Below, in pieces: positions 32,599 through 42,986 of a DNA stretch of 64,000 nucleotides (position 1 is the stretch's first letter; every line of letters starts with the position of its first letter). The notes beneath the pieces were generated by a model. That model worked only from the letters and a program-made list of their open reading frames with translations. It did not search any database and had not been told where the DNA came from. The translations under genes and the position numbers were made by a program. This stretch comes from Isoetes taiwanensis (lineage: Eukaryota; Streptophyta; Lycopodiopsida; Isoetales; Isoetaceae): contig JAJEKV010000040.1 in assembly GCA_021234155.1 (NCBI GenBank), positions 12,417,072-12,481,071 of the forward strand, in the 5' to 3' direction.

Positions 32599-35488
32599 TT
32601 TTGTTAGTAGATCTGTCATTTGATCAACTGTACTAACATAGGTGTATCAGATTTTTTTCAACCATATCTCGAATAAAATGAACTTCCATCTCTATATGCT
32701 TACATCTTTCATGTAATACAGGATTTTTTGACATGGCTATGCAGCTTATGCTATCACAAAAAATCATTGTAGGTTCTGTTTGTTCTACACCTAGTTCAGT
32801 CAGCAATCTTCTTTCCCATACCACTTCTTTAGTGAATAGAGCTGCAGCATTGTATTCTGCTTCTGCACTAGAGAGAGCTATACTTCCTTGCTTTTTGCAT
32901 TTCCAGGCTACAGGGGCACCTCCCAATAAAACAACATATCCTGAAGTTGACTTCCTTTGGTCTAAATCACCTCTCCAGTCAGAGTCACAATAAGCTTTTA
33001 GTTGCAATTCATCTGAGTTATACATAATGCCAATATTCAGAGTTCCTTTAAGGTATCTCAATATCCTTTTAGCAGCTGTCCAATGTTCTAGACCAGGATT
33101 ATTGTTGTACCTGCTTAATATGTTTACACCAAAGGCTATATCTGGTCTTGTGCAGTTTGCTAGATAAGACAAGCATCCAATTAGTGACCTGTAGGGTGTG
33201 TTTTCCATTTGCCTTTTCTCTTTTTCTATTTTTGGACACGTATGAGCTGAGATCTTGTGCCCTGGAACTAAAGGTGTCTGTGCTATGTTGCAATCACTCA
33301 TATTAAATTTTTTCAACGTATTTATAATATGAGTTGGCTGGCAGTCAGCAGTTTATTTTTCCTGTCTCTATAGACTTTAATGCCAAGAAATCTCTTAAGC
33401 TCACCTAAATCTGTCATTTGAAAACGTTTGTTGAGCAATTGTTTACAATGAGCCAAGATGCCTTTGTCATTTGCAACCATGATATTATCATCAACATATA
33501 GAGCTATAATACACCATTTCTTCCCATCATTGTACCTGTACAAATTTCCATCATATTTTAACTTTTCAAACCCTTGCTCTAAAAGATAATTATCCATGCA
33601 TTTGTACCATTCTCTTGGTGCTTGTCTCAGCCCATAAGCTGCCCTGTTTAATTTTCAAACTTTTCCTTCTTCTTCCTCAAATCCTGGTGCAGGCTTCAAA
33701 TAGATCTCTTCTTCCAGTTTTGCATTAAGAAATGTTGTGCTTACATCCATATGGTGAATTTCCATGTCACATGAGTTGGCAATGGCTAGCAACATTCTCA
33801 AACTATTAATTTTGACTAATGGAGAGAATGTTTCATCAAAATCTAACCCTTTCTTCTGAGTAAATCCTTGTGCTACAAGCCTTGCCTTGAATTTCTTTGT
33901 TTGCCCATCAATGCCAGGCTTTATCCTAAAGATCCATTTATTGCCAACAACATTTTTACCTGATGGTTTATCAACCACAGTATAGGTTTCTGTTCTTTTG
34001 AAAGATTGCATCTCATCCTCCATAGCTTTGCTCCAGTTTCCTGAATCCTTACTTTTTATAGCTTCTTCAAAATTATTTGGCAACTTATCAGTTTCTAACA
34101 CTAGAATATCAAATACAGAATGAATTTCACCTTTGCTGCCATGATGCCTCTTACTTCTACCTGCTTCAGTTCTGCCATGCAATTCTAGTTTGAGCTTGCT
34201 TTCATCAGCCAAGATCTGAGCCTCAGTTCTTCTGGCTTTTCTCTTTGGCTTTCCTATAGGTTCAGTCAGCATAGGCTCTGCTGTCTCAGTTTCAGGTAAT
34301 GTAGGCTCAACTGCAGGTTCAAATTCTGATAGAATTTTTGTGTCTTGTGCCTCAATTTTATCTTCATCTCCATCTTCACTGTCACTGTCAATGGCATCAC
34401 TTGTATCCTGCATTTTGGATTCAGTCTGAGCAGTATGCTCAACTGTTTCTTTCACATCAGAGTTAGCTTGATCAGCTTTTAAAATATTATCATCATTTAC
34501 ATTAGGAATAGCTCGATAAAACTTATTTTCATTGAACACTACATCTCTACTGACCAAGATTTTTCTATGAGCAGGATCATACAACCTGTAGGCTTTTGAA
34601 TGCAAATCATAACCTACCATATATGCAATATATGTTCGATCATCAAGTTTTTTTCTAATTTCTTCAGGAATGTGAACAAAACCCAAACAACCAAATGACC
34701 TTAAATGTTCATAGACATGAGTTTTTCCTGACCACAACATTTTAGGAATTGTACCTTTTGTACTTACAGATGGCAATATGTTTTGAACATGAACTGCTGC
34801 CTTCAAGGCTTCACTCCATAAAAACTTTGGCAGGCCTGAGTATTTTAGCATGGAATGAACAGCATTTAGCAAGGTCCTGTTTTTTCTTTCAGCTACTCCA
34901 TTTTGTTGTGGAGAATACCTGCAAGTCAACTGTCTTTTAATACCACGGTTAGCACAAAACCACTTGAATTCTTTTGACAAGTATTCCCCTCCTCTGTCTG
35001 ATCTTATACATTTAACTTTCCTTTCTGTCTCTAGTTCAACTTCAGCCACAAATAGTTTCAAAGCTTCAAAAGCTTGATCTTTTGTCTTCAACAGATAACA
35101 TCTTGTTCTTCTGCTAAAATCATCTATGAATGTCATAAAATATCTATGCCCTTCTATTCCTATGATATTAATAGGCCCACACAGATCTGTGTGTATTAGA
35201 TCCAACACCCTTCTAGCTCTTTCTGCTTGCCAAGCTGACAACCTGCACACAACGTTTTTTCTCCATCCATTTTTGCTGTTATAAGCTTGTTTTTAATGAG
35301 CAGATCAATATTTGATGAGTGAATGTGACATAACCTATTGTGCCAAGTTGTCTTTGATGCACATTCAACAAGATTGATAGACAATGTGTGATCCTTGTCA
35401 AAACCAAACAAATTACCTACTCTTCTTCCAATGAACTTCAAAATATTATTAAGAAATATTTTGCATTCAAGTTTCTCAAAAACAACCT
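32599..35488 (-). pseudogene. Copia pol: integrase, reverse transcriptase, RNase H
   Basis: On the minus strand: a pre-integrase zinc finger (WHNRLCHIHSS and CAGCQLGKQ, 35.2-35.4 kb); an integrase core with DLIHTDLCGPI, FIDDFSRRTRCYLL, SDRGGEYLS and QNGVAERKNRTL; an acidic linker; copia-type RT beginning near 34.0 kb (NKWIFRIKPG, FDETFSPLVK, MDVSTTFLNA) with YVDD at 33487-33498; and RNase H (YCDSDWRGD, ALSSAEAEY, HIEMEVHFIRD). It ends at QMTDLLTK, where the 14.3-kb insertion begins. Defects: a frameshift near 35.23 kb, a stop near 33.65 kb where a Cys is usual before KLNRA, a frameshift near 33.34 kb and another near 32.64 kb. Confidence 0.92.
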
Positions 35489-35497
35489 TATAACAAG
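35489..35497. other. Target-site duplication of the LINE, left copy
   Basis: TATAACAAG here and TATAACCAAG at 40486-40495 flank the LINE. Both derive from the copia protease-integrase junction. Confidence 0.75.
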
Positions 35498-35895
35498 TTT
35501 CCAGTCCACCAAAATGACACATGTACAGAAACACAGAAATACAGAACTACAAAGATACAGAGATACAGAGGTACATAAGTTAAGAAGGACAAAATACTAA
35601 CGCAATCAATGCAGACAGGCAGCTACCAAACTAATCAGCCCCGAAAAACCCCGAAAGGATCAACCTTGGGCAACAGACGAAGGGAGTTGAATAACAATAA
35701 AAAGAGACGGGCGGAATAATTATGGCCATTTTGAAATTTTGAAATTCAAATTAAAACGGTAATTATGAATAAAAATACCGTTTAGAAGCATGAAATATAT
35801 AGTCTTAGGGAGAGACCACGGCTATCTTACAAGAGAGAGTCTAGCACGAGCGCACTGCCAAAAGTCACCACAGAGTTTTCTTGCAAACAAGAGCT

Positions 35896-36540
35896 ATGGC
35901 CGACAGTATCAACGGCAGCCAGCAGAGGAGATCGGATGCGGCAAGAGCTCCAGTGAGCCAACAGGATCTTAGGGATTTCCTGGCACAGATGGATAAGCGG
36001 CTAGAATCAAAGATCCCGAACTTGGATGCACTCAACGCACTGGCTGAAACGTGCAACAGCAACAAAATAGCCATCACTAGCATGGACGTGAGAGTAGGAG
36101 GGGTGGAGAAGACGAACGAGGAAATGCAGCGCAGAATGGACGAGATCGAAGAGGAGAAAGCAAAGATCCTGCAAAGGTTGGTTGAATTAGAGAAATCAAA
36201 TGTTGAGCTGGATGCATGGGAGTCATTTGATAGGATAAAACCACATTTAATGGAATATGAGGAGCAAAATAAAATTAAGCATGATGTTAGGCTAATTGGG
36301 ATAGCGGAGAGACCTAACGAGGATATATATCGAGTTACTGCAGAAGTGATAGAGACGGTGTTCAAGGAACACAGGGGCGTCATCGTCAAAGCCCTACGAT
36401 CAGGCCAATGGAGGGGGAGATCGAGGCATATAAACCTGACATTGAGAGACATGGCAACCAAGGAAAGGATCCTGTGGATGGGATCCAGATTGAGGAATGG
36501 AATCAAAGTACAGGAGTCCTTAACGGTGATGCAGAGATAG
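35896..36540 (+). CDS. LINE ORF1-like protein, coiled coil
   Basis: ATG at 35896 sits in a good plant start context (GCTATGG). The 214-residue frame contains a heptad-rich segment from about residue 45 to 105 (for example RRMDEIEEEKAKILQRLVEL), then a domain with HDVRLIGIAERPNEDIYRVT and RHINLTLRDMATKERILWMG that resembles the RNA-binding region of L1-type ORF1 proteins. It stops at TAG (36538-36540), yet the same frame continues with GLHRELAKAREVNQAGIQAG, which looks like the rest of that domain. The true protein was therefore probably longer or fused to the next part. It would bind LINE RNA in cytoplasmic RNPs. Confidence 0.7.
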   Translation: MADSINGSQQRRSDAARAPVSQQDLRDFLAQMDKRLESKIPNLDALNALAETCNSNKIAITSMDVRVGGVEKTNEEMQRRMDEIEEEKAKILQRLVELEKSNVELDAWESFDRIKPHLMEYEEQNKIKHDVRLIGIAERPNEDIYRVTAEVIETVFKEHRGVIVKALRSGQWRGRSRHINLTLRDMATKERILWMGSRLRNGIKVQESLTVMQR

Positions 36541-39500
36541 GGGCTACACAGGGAATTAGCCAAAGCCAGGGAGGTGAACCAAGCAGGGATACAGGCGGGG
36601 GTCAAGAATGGCAAAGTCTACATACACAAGAGGGTAAGAGAACAAGCGACTCAACCGCAAGAACAGACAGTTGGGATGCAGGGGATAGCAAAATCAATGG
36701 AAGCAGAAAAGGAAAACATACACCCCTTAAAGTTCATGCAACAGGGGCTGGAGAGCAGATTGCAGGGGGGGAGCACTGAGAGCAATCACGGTAGACGGGA
36801 ACTAGAACAGAGCAACAGGAAGAAGCGGAAGCGGGGGAAACGAAGACCGAGCAACACAAGCAGGGTTCGGAGGGCCAACCCCGACAATGAAGACCAGAGG
36901 AAGACCAAGGAGAACAGGCAATGGTACAGAAAACATGGAGACCCCGAAGGAGCAACCTCGGGGGGAAAGACGCTGACATTATGGTACTGGAACTGTACCG
37001 GGTACCCATGGGATGATGGAGAAAGACTAGAAGGTGCCCACGGCTGTGACATAATATGCTTGGCGGAAACATGGGAGCATAACGTCAAAAGGCTGCCAGA
37101 GGAAGAAGGATACCAGCTGTTCACGTGCTGGAAAGACAGGGATTTCAAGATAGGGAGGGGGAGTGCAGGTCTGGCTTGTTATATAAAGAATAGTATAGCT
37201 AACAATGCATGTATGTTACATTCAGATATCAATAAAAGATATATGGTCTTGAATATCCAATTGAAAAACAAACAAGAAGTAGTTCTGATAATTACATATT
37301 ATCCGCCAAACAGTGATAAGCTAGAATTGTTGGAACTAGGAGAGAATATAATGAAATGGAAAGAGCAGGGACCAATGACTATAGTAGGAGATCTAAATGC
37401 CAGAACCAGATAGGAACAGGCACAAAGCACACACACGGATGAGAAAGATGGTCAGATAATGTACACGGCAAGAACACAGGAATGGCAGAGAGATACAGAA
37501 GATAAGACAGAGGTCAATGCTAGAGGTGAATTACTGTTGGAAGTCTGCACGGCAACAGGGATGATCATAGCTAATGGCGTGAAGAAATGGAGGGGATCGG
37601 GAGGTTTTACTAGCCAAAACACACATGGTAAGAGCATAGTGGACTATATAATCTTGAACGACCAAGCAGCGGAAAAGATAGAAGGACTAATGCTACAAGA
37701 ATGGCCGACTGGAAAAAGGGAAAGCCATAGACCGATCAAATTAACAATCAGACTGGATGGAACGCCACAGATAGATAGCACAAAAAGAAAGGAGGATAAG
37801 AAAGACAGAGTGAGGATTCAATTCCAAGAGAAATATGCAGAAACCTTCATTCAAGTAGTCAAGGAGGAAATGGGAAAATGGGATTGGGGAAAACACAGCG
37901 CGAGTGATAATGGAAACACCCTCAATGACATCATAGTAAGAGTAGCAACAGAGGTGTTTGGGAAAAGGATCAAAATTAGGAAGAACGGGGCATTCAGAGC
38001 ATCAGTATGGTATGATGACGAGTGTAGAGAGCAAAAGAGGAAAACAAAAGGACACAGGGGAAAGGAGACATACCGGAAAGAAAAGGCAGCATACATAAGA
38101 TTACTGAAGAAGAAAAGATACAATAACCTGCTACAGCACCAATGGTATATGGGAAAATTGCTGAAAAAACAGCCCCGAAGATTTTGGAGGGGACTCAAAC
38201 ACAAAGGAGGGGACATCAATATGAAAGCAAGGAATGAACAAGATGGCATTGGAACCGAGGGATGGAAGAGTTACCTGGACAAATTGTATAAGACAGGGGC
38301 ACCTCCGGTACCAATACCAATACTGCAGGACCCGGACAAACCATGCTTCAACATGCTAGAGGTAATGCTAGCCCTAAACAGGATGGCTAACCATAAAGCA
38401 CCAGATCTATACGGCCTGACCGTGGAATTGCTTAAGTGTGCTGAGACAGAAATTGGCGGACATACATACAGGACTTCCAGACAGATGGACATACAACAGA
38501 GTCATACCTCTACATAAGGCAGGAAATAGACAGGATCCAGGGAACTATAGGACGATAATAATAAGCTCGATTTTTGCAAAATGGTTTGGAAAGGTACTGG
38601 ATAACAAATTAAAGAAATGGGCAGAAGAAGGAAATATGAGAGCACAAGGGCAAGCAGGGTTCAGACCGGAACACTCAACCACATATCATCTTGTGACTCT
38701 TCGGATATTAATAGAGCAGAACAAAGCACAGGGAAGGAAGATCATCTGTTGCTTTGTAGATTTCAGAAAAGCATTTGATATAGTCCCGAGGGAGAAGCTA
38801 TTAAAAAGATTGATAGACATGCAAGCCCCGATAAATATGGTAGGATCGATCGCAAGATTATACCATAAGGTGTATGCTAAGATGGAACAAGAAGGACAGC
38901 CGATAATCTGTGACACCGGTGTAAAGCAGGGCTGCCCGTTATCCCCGACTCTGTTTGGAATATACATAGATGCGTTGCAGGGATACATAGCAGAACAGCA
39001 AGGGGACGAATATGCCTCCACACTAGGAGACACGAAGGTACCGATAATGCTATATGCTGATGATCTCAGTATGATGGCAACAAAAAACAAAGGAATGCAC
39101 AGACTGCTCAAAATTCTAGAACAATTCTGTGAAGAGACAGGGTTGACCGTAAATCTAGCAAAAGCTAAGATAGTCATCTTTGGACATAAGAACAGGCATA
39201 AACCTTTCAGATATAAAGAAAAAGAGATAGAGGAAGCAACAGAATACAGATACATAGGGTATGATGCGCATGGTACAGGGAAATGGGCCAAAGGAGCTAA
39301 CGCCAGGTTCCAATCAGCTATAGGAAGCTACTTCAACATGAAGAACTTTTGTAACAGAAGTAGAATAACTGACTGGGACATCAAATGTTACCTATTCAGT
39401 GCAGCGGTAGCCACCACTCAGTTATACAGGGCAGAAGCATGGGGGCCAGGTCTAACAGACAGAAATTGGGAAAAGCAGGAAGGAATTCTTAGGCAATGGC

Positions 39501-40231
39501 ACAGACAGGAATTCAGAGTAAGGACAAACATGCCACTGACAATCATGATCCTCGAAACAGGGCAAAAATCGATGGAGGTGAGAGCATGGGAGAGAACCAT
39601 AAGGTACCTGCTCAGAGACAATGCAGGAGACATACAAGGGAAACTGTCTAGCATTGCAATCACCGAATCAGCAAAATCACACATCCTCGCAAGCAGTGGA
39701 TGGTTTAAAGAGGTGGCAACATGGACCAGACAGATGGGATTAAACCTGAGTGACCTAATAAAAGAAGGGCAGTGGAATGAGGAGTGGGCAGACAGAGCGA
39801 CAAGAGCATGGCTGCAAAGACACACAGGACCCAAGACAGATTGGCTCACGCAAGTTTTTAATCCAGATCAGCAAATAGGACACCAGATGTACCGGGATAA
39901 CATATTGGGGAAAAACAGAAGGGACATCCTGGCTAGATTCAGGATGGGAAGTCATGATCTAAGAATCAAAAAAGACAGGTGGAGAGGGATAGACAAGGAG
40001 GACAGGATATGTAGAATCTGTGACGGGGGGAGAATAGAGGATGAGAATCATATGATTAACGACTGCCCGATCTACGGAGACATCAGGGACAGATACAGAA
40101 ATATAAGATGGGGGGAACCAGTACACAGGCTGATGACGATGACAGAATCACTACGGGATTTGGCAGACGCGATCCAAAGAATGACGACCAGACACAGAGA
40201 AGTGCACAGTGAAAGAGGGTTCGTAATATGA
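36541..40231 (+). pseudogene. LINE endonuclease-reverse transcriptase polyprotein
   Basis: Continues in the ORF1 frame. After a basic linker (KKRKRGKRRPSNTSRV), the APE-type endonuclease spans about 36960-37410 (LWYWNCTGYPW, CLAETWEH, IVGDLNAR). A TAG at 37411-37413 then interrupts it, and the frame resumes to 38517. A one-base frameshift near 38455 leads to the RT: VIPLHKAGNRQDPGNYRTI, QAGFRPEHSTT, FVDFRKAFDIVPREKL, GVKQGCPLSPTLFGIYIDAL and YADD at 39053-39064. The C-terminus carries CRICDGGRIEDENHMINDC, a zinc knuckle, at about 40.01 kb. No RNase H domain is seen. The protein would nick DNA and reverse transcribe LINE RNA at the break (target-primed reverse transcription). Confidence 0.92.
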
Positions 40232-40470
40232 CATGTACAAAACGGGTCATAAAGCCCCACACAAATTGCTCAGTTAAAAGCTGATTGATAACGACGCATC
40301 ACTGCACGGCCACGAAGCCGAGGTAAAGCGGGATGCTGGTAATAAAAGAAAAAAGTCAGCCTTCAGAAAAGGCTACATCATAACAGCGTGATGTGCTAGT
40401 AGCACCCTTCTTAGGGAGCTCGCCCATGCTACACAAGTCCAGGGGCCTCACGGCACAAGGGACATTAATG

Positions 40471-40485
40471 TATTCTATTCTATTC
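40471..40485 (+). repeat. LINE 3' tail, TATTC repeats
   Basis: Three TATTC units end the LINE directly before the right target-site duplication. Confidence 0.85.
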
Positions 40486-41787
40486 TATAACCAAGATCCA
40501 CAAGTTGGCACACTGAAATTAAGTTCCTCACAAGTGTTGGCACACATAAAACTTCTTTAAGCATCACACTTTTTCCACTCAAATCAAATAATTCTAACAT
40601 TCTAGAATCTCTAATTTTTTGCACCCCACCATCTCCAAGCTGAACTTGACCATTCTCCTTTTTACATTCTTTTAAAATCTTGATATCATACACTACTGAC
40701 TTTTCTGCTCCTGAATCTATAATGAGAAACTTGTTATTATTTTTGGTAAAATACTCAGAAACATTAAGCACATCCTTTACCTCAATGTCATCAGAGTTTT
40801 CTTCAATTGTTTCTTCCATAATGTTCAAGCTAGCACTTTCTTTAAAACGTCCCCTTCCTTTTTTAGAATCCATTTGTGTTCTTCCTCGACCTCTGCCTCT
40901 TCCTCCAATGCCTTTTGGACTTGGACAATTTGCAGATATATGACCTTTACCATCACAATTAAAGCACTTAAATTGCTTACCTCCACTTGGACATTCATTT
41001 TTCAAATGTCCATACTGATTACAAGTATAGCAGGGCCCCAATCTCTCTTTTGCAAAGCTGGCACCACCTCCTCTTTTCTGCTTTCTTGCAAACAACACTT
41101 CTGGAGATTGATCATCCTCCTGCATACCTTTTGACTGCTCAAATTCAGTTCGAATCATCCTCAAGGCATGTTCCTTTGAAGTGGCTATATTTCTCACTAA
41201 TGTTGCAAGGTGAGAGTTGTGAGAAACAGCCCTAGACAGTGCCAATATTTGATATTGTTCACTTAAAACATTTCCAGCTCCTTCAAGATCTGCCACAATT
41301 GAATCAAACTTCTCCAAAAAATCTGTTAGATTATCTTTTTCAAATAACTTTAGCTTTCTTAGTTGTTTTTCCAACAAATCTATTTGAGATGAACTTTTTA
41401 CCTCATATTGGCTTATAAGGTACTGCCACATTTCATGTGGCTTCAACCCTCTTAACCTCAGCTTAAGAGCAGTTCCTACCTTGCTCAGAATTATCTGCTG
41501 TACTTCCATGAGTTTGGTGTCATCTGTTACAGTAACAGTAGGAGCTGAAGATACTCCAGAACTTCCTGGAGCTCCACTCCCTCCTTCTGGATTACTTGAG
41601 CTGGCACCTGGACTTGTACTACCAGAACTGGCTGAACCAGTGACTCCAGCTTGACCACCATCTATAAGATGCCACAAGTGTTCAAATTCCAGAACAGACT
41701 TAATATACTCCTTCCAAACTTGGAATCCAGTGTCCCCTTAAATACTTCAATTTGATTTAACAAATTGGCTGCAAATCTAGTAGACAT
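40486..41787 (-). pseudogene. Copia gag and protease
   Basis: ATG at 41787 (minus strand) lies 18 bp after the primer-binding site and opens MSTRFAANLLNQIEVFKG. A frameshift near 41.73 kb moves the frame to EYIKSVLEFEHLWHLIDGG. Then follow the Gag UBN2-like helical region (LKPHEMWQYLISQYEV, FLEKFDSIVADLEGAG) and two CCHC knuckles, CYTCNQYGHLKNEC (40991-41032) and CFNCDGKGHISANC (40925-40966), which bind RNA. The protease starts with LIIDSGAEKSVV and keeps the D-S-G-A active site. The reading stops at CQLVDLGY, where the LINE is inserted. Gag forms the particle and the protease matures it. Confidence 0.92.
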
Positions 41788-41805
41788 TATGACTTAAGCC
41801 AATCT

Positions 41806-41818
41806 GGCTCTGATACCA
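41806..41818 (-). other. Copia primer-binding site (initiator tRNA-Met)
   Basis: TGGTATCAGAGCC on the minus strand, directly next to the LTR, is the standard complement to the 3' end of plant initiator tRNA-Met used to prime minus-strand synthesis. Confidence 0.93.
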
Positions 41819-41819
41819 A

Positions 41820-42552
41820 TGTTGAAATTTCACCTACTAGATGTATTACTTCACAAGCTTTGCAACTACTTGACAACCTTATGAAATATTTAAAGGCTGC
41901 AAGTTATTCAAGATCAAGTCAAATACAATTGAGATTTGATCTATGCTAAAGTATAAACTTGATATCTAGTATGAATTTCACAAGTAAACTCATATATACA
42001 AGGGAGCCACAAGATGGTCACTTATCCCTTGCTATTTATCACGTAACAACATAAATAACTTAATCATGCAATGAAATCATAGTCATTAATGCCGAAATAT
42101 TACTGTAGCTAAGGGTTCGCTTCAACCACTGTAGCTACAATATTTTCCGTCGAAACAATCTATCTTCTCAGCATCAGATCAATGCCGTATGCAGTCCGAT
42201 CCTTCTAAGCCTCTGTTTTAAGTATTTATCATCGATTCTCAGTCGGTTTCGGCCGGATAAGCATTCTAACTTTAGAAACCTTTGCGGTAGATTTATCCCA
42301 CAGACGTCTCCTTCAAAAATAGCTTTGGTGTTGATATATCCCACAGGCATCGTCATTGATATTGGCTTTTGAACCATTAAATTAAAAATTCGAACCTTCA
42401 ATACTTGTTATAACTATTAATTGCTTCTATTAACAACATCATTGCATTCCCACATTAAACTCAAGTTCCAAACGCTCTCTCTGTTCATATAGATCTATTC
42501 TGCATGACTTGCTTCAACTGTATATAAGATTTACATGACATAATTTCTAACA
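41820..42552 (-). repeat. Copia 5' LTR (733 bp)
   Basis: Partner of 17497-18217, adjacent to the primer-binding site and followed by the right TTATA duplication (42553-42557). It should hold the element's promoter; a TATATA run lies near its transcription-side end, but I cannot place the start. Confidence 0.92.
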
Positions 42553-42986
42553 TTATATTCTGCGGATATCCTGTACTTCTGTTCTTAAAGTTACATTTTA
42601 TGGATCTATTTTTTCATTCTTATTTGCTCCTTATCAGGGCCTAGAATTAGATCGCACCATCTATTTCTGGGATTTCAATTAAAGGTCCTTATTTTTACAA
42701 ACGGAACTATAAGGCCTAAAGTCTATTATTTCTTATAGTCTTAACAGGCTCAAAGGTCAAGGTTTTTTTTTTTATATTCATATTAAGATAGATACATCAG
42801 AAAAGGTATATCTTTGAGGCCGATATACCAGACACAACATATAGAAAAAGATAAAAAGACATAAGATCCCAAAGGATTTGATGTGAAAATATGATAAGGC
42901 TCAAAAAAGAAACTGGAACCCTCCTTATGCAGCATTAATCAGATCCTGAATTGTGAGATCAGCCACTCTCTGCCTCCCAAAGATGT

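Larger units (their letters stand above)
35498..40485 (+). mobile_element. Near-complete APE-type LINE inserted in the copia element
   Basis: A 4,988-bp insertion flanked by a 9-10-bp duplication and ending in a TATTC-repeat tail (40471-40485), not poly(A). It has a 5' UTR with CAGAGATACAGA-like repeats, a coiled-coil ORF1-like region, an apurinic endonuclease domain, an RT domain and a C-terminal zinc knuckle. All but the last part lie in one frame, broken only by two TAG codons and one frameshift. The short-repeat tail and the ORF layout point to an RTE-like or related clade; clade assignment is inference. It is inserted opposite to copia transcription. Confidence 0.92.
17497..42552 (-). 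mobile_element. Ty1/copia retrotransposon, split by two later insertions
   Basis: Both LTRs, the primer-binding site, gag, protease, integrase, RT, RNase H and the polypurine tract can be placed on the minus strand in copia order. The outer ends carry the same 5-bp duplication, TTATA. Two blocks interrupt the element: a LINE at 35498-40485 and a TIR-bounded insertion at 18300-32598. Without them the element would be roughly 5.8 kb, a normal copia size. The LTRs are alike, about 96% by eye, but gag-pol has several frameshifts and one or more stops, so the element is inactive. Confidence 0.88.

Noticed and set aside
35865-36614. 249-codon frame on the minus strand
   Set aside because: It lies exactly opposite the LINE ORF1-like region, is Ser/Leu-rich as antisense frames often are, and has no recognisable domain.
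38686-39291. 201-codon frame on the minus strand, and the similar frame at 39418-39849
   Set aside because: Antisense shadows of the LINE reverse transcriptase, whose motifs are clear on the plus strand.
41806-41818. tRNA gene fragment
   Set aside because: The match to initiator tRNA-Met is only the 13-nt primer-binding complement next to an LTR, not a tRNA gene.
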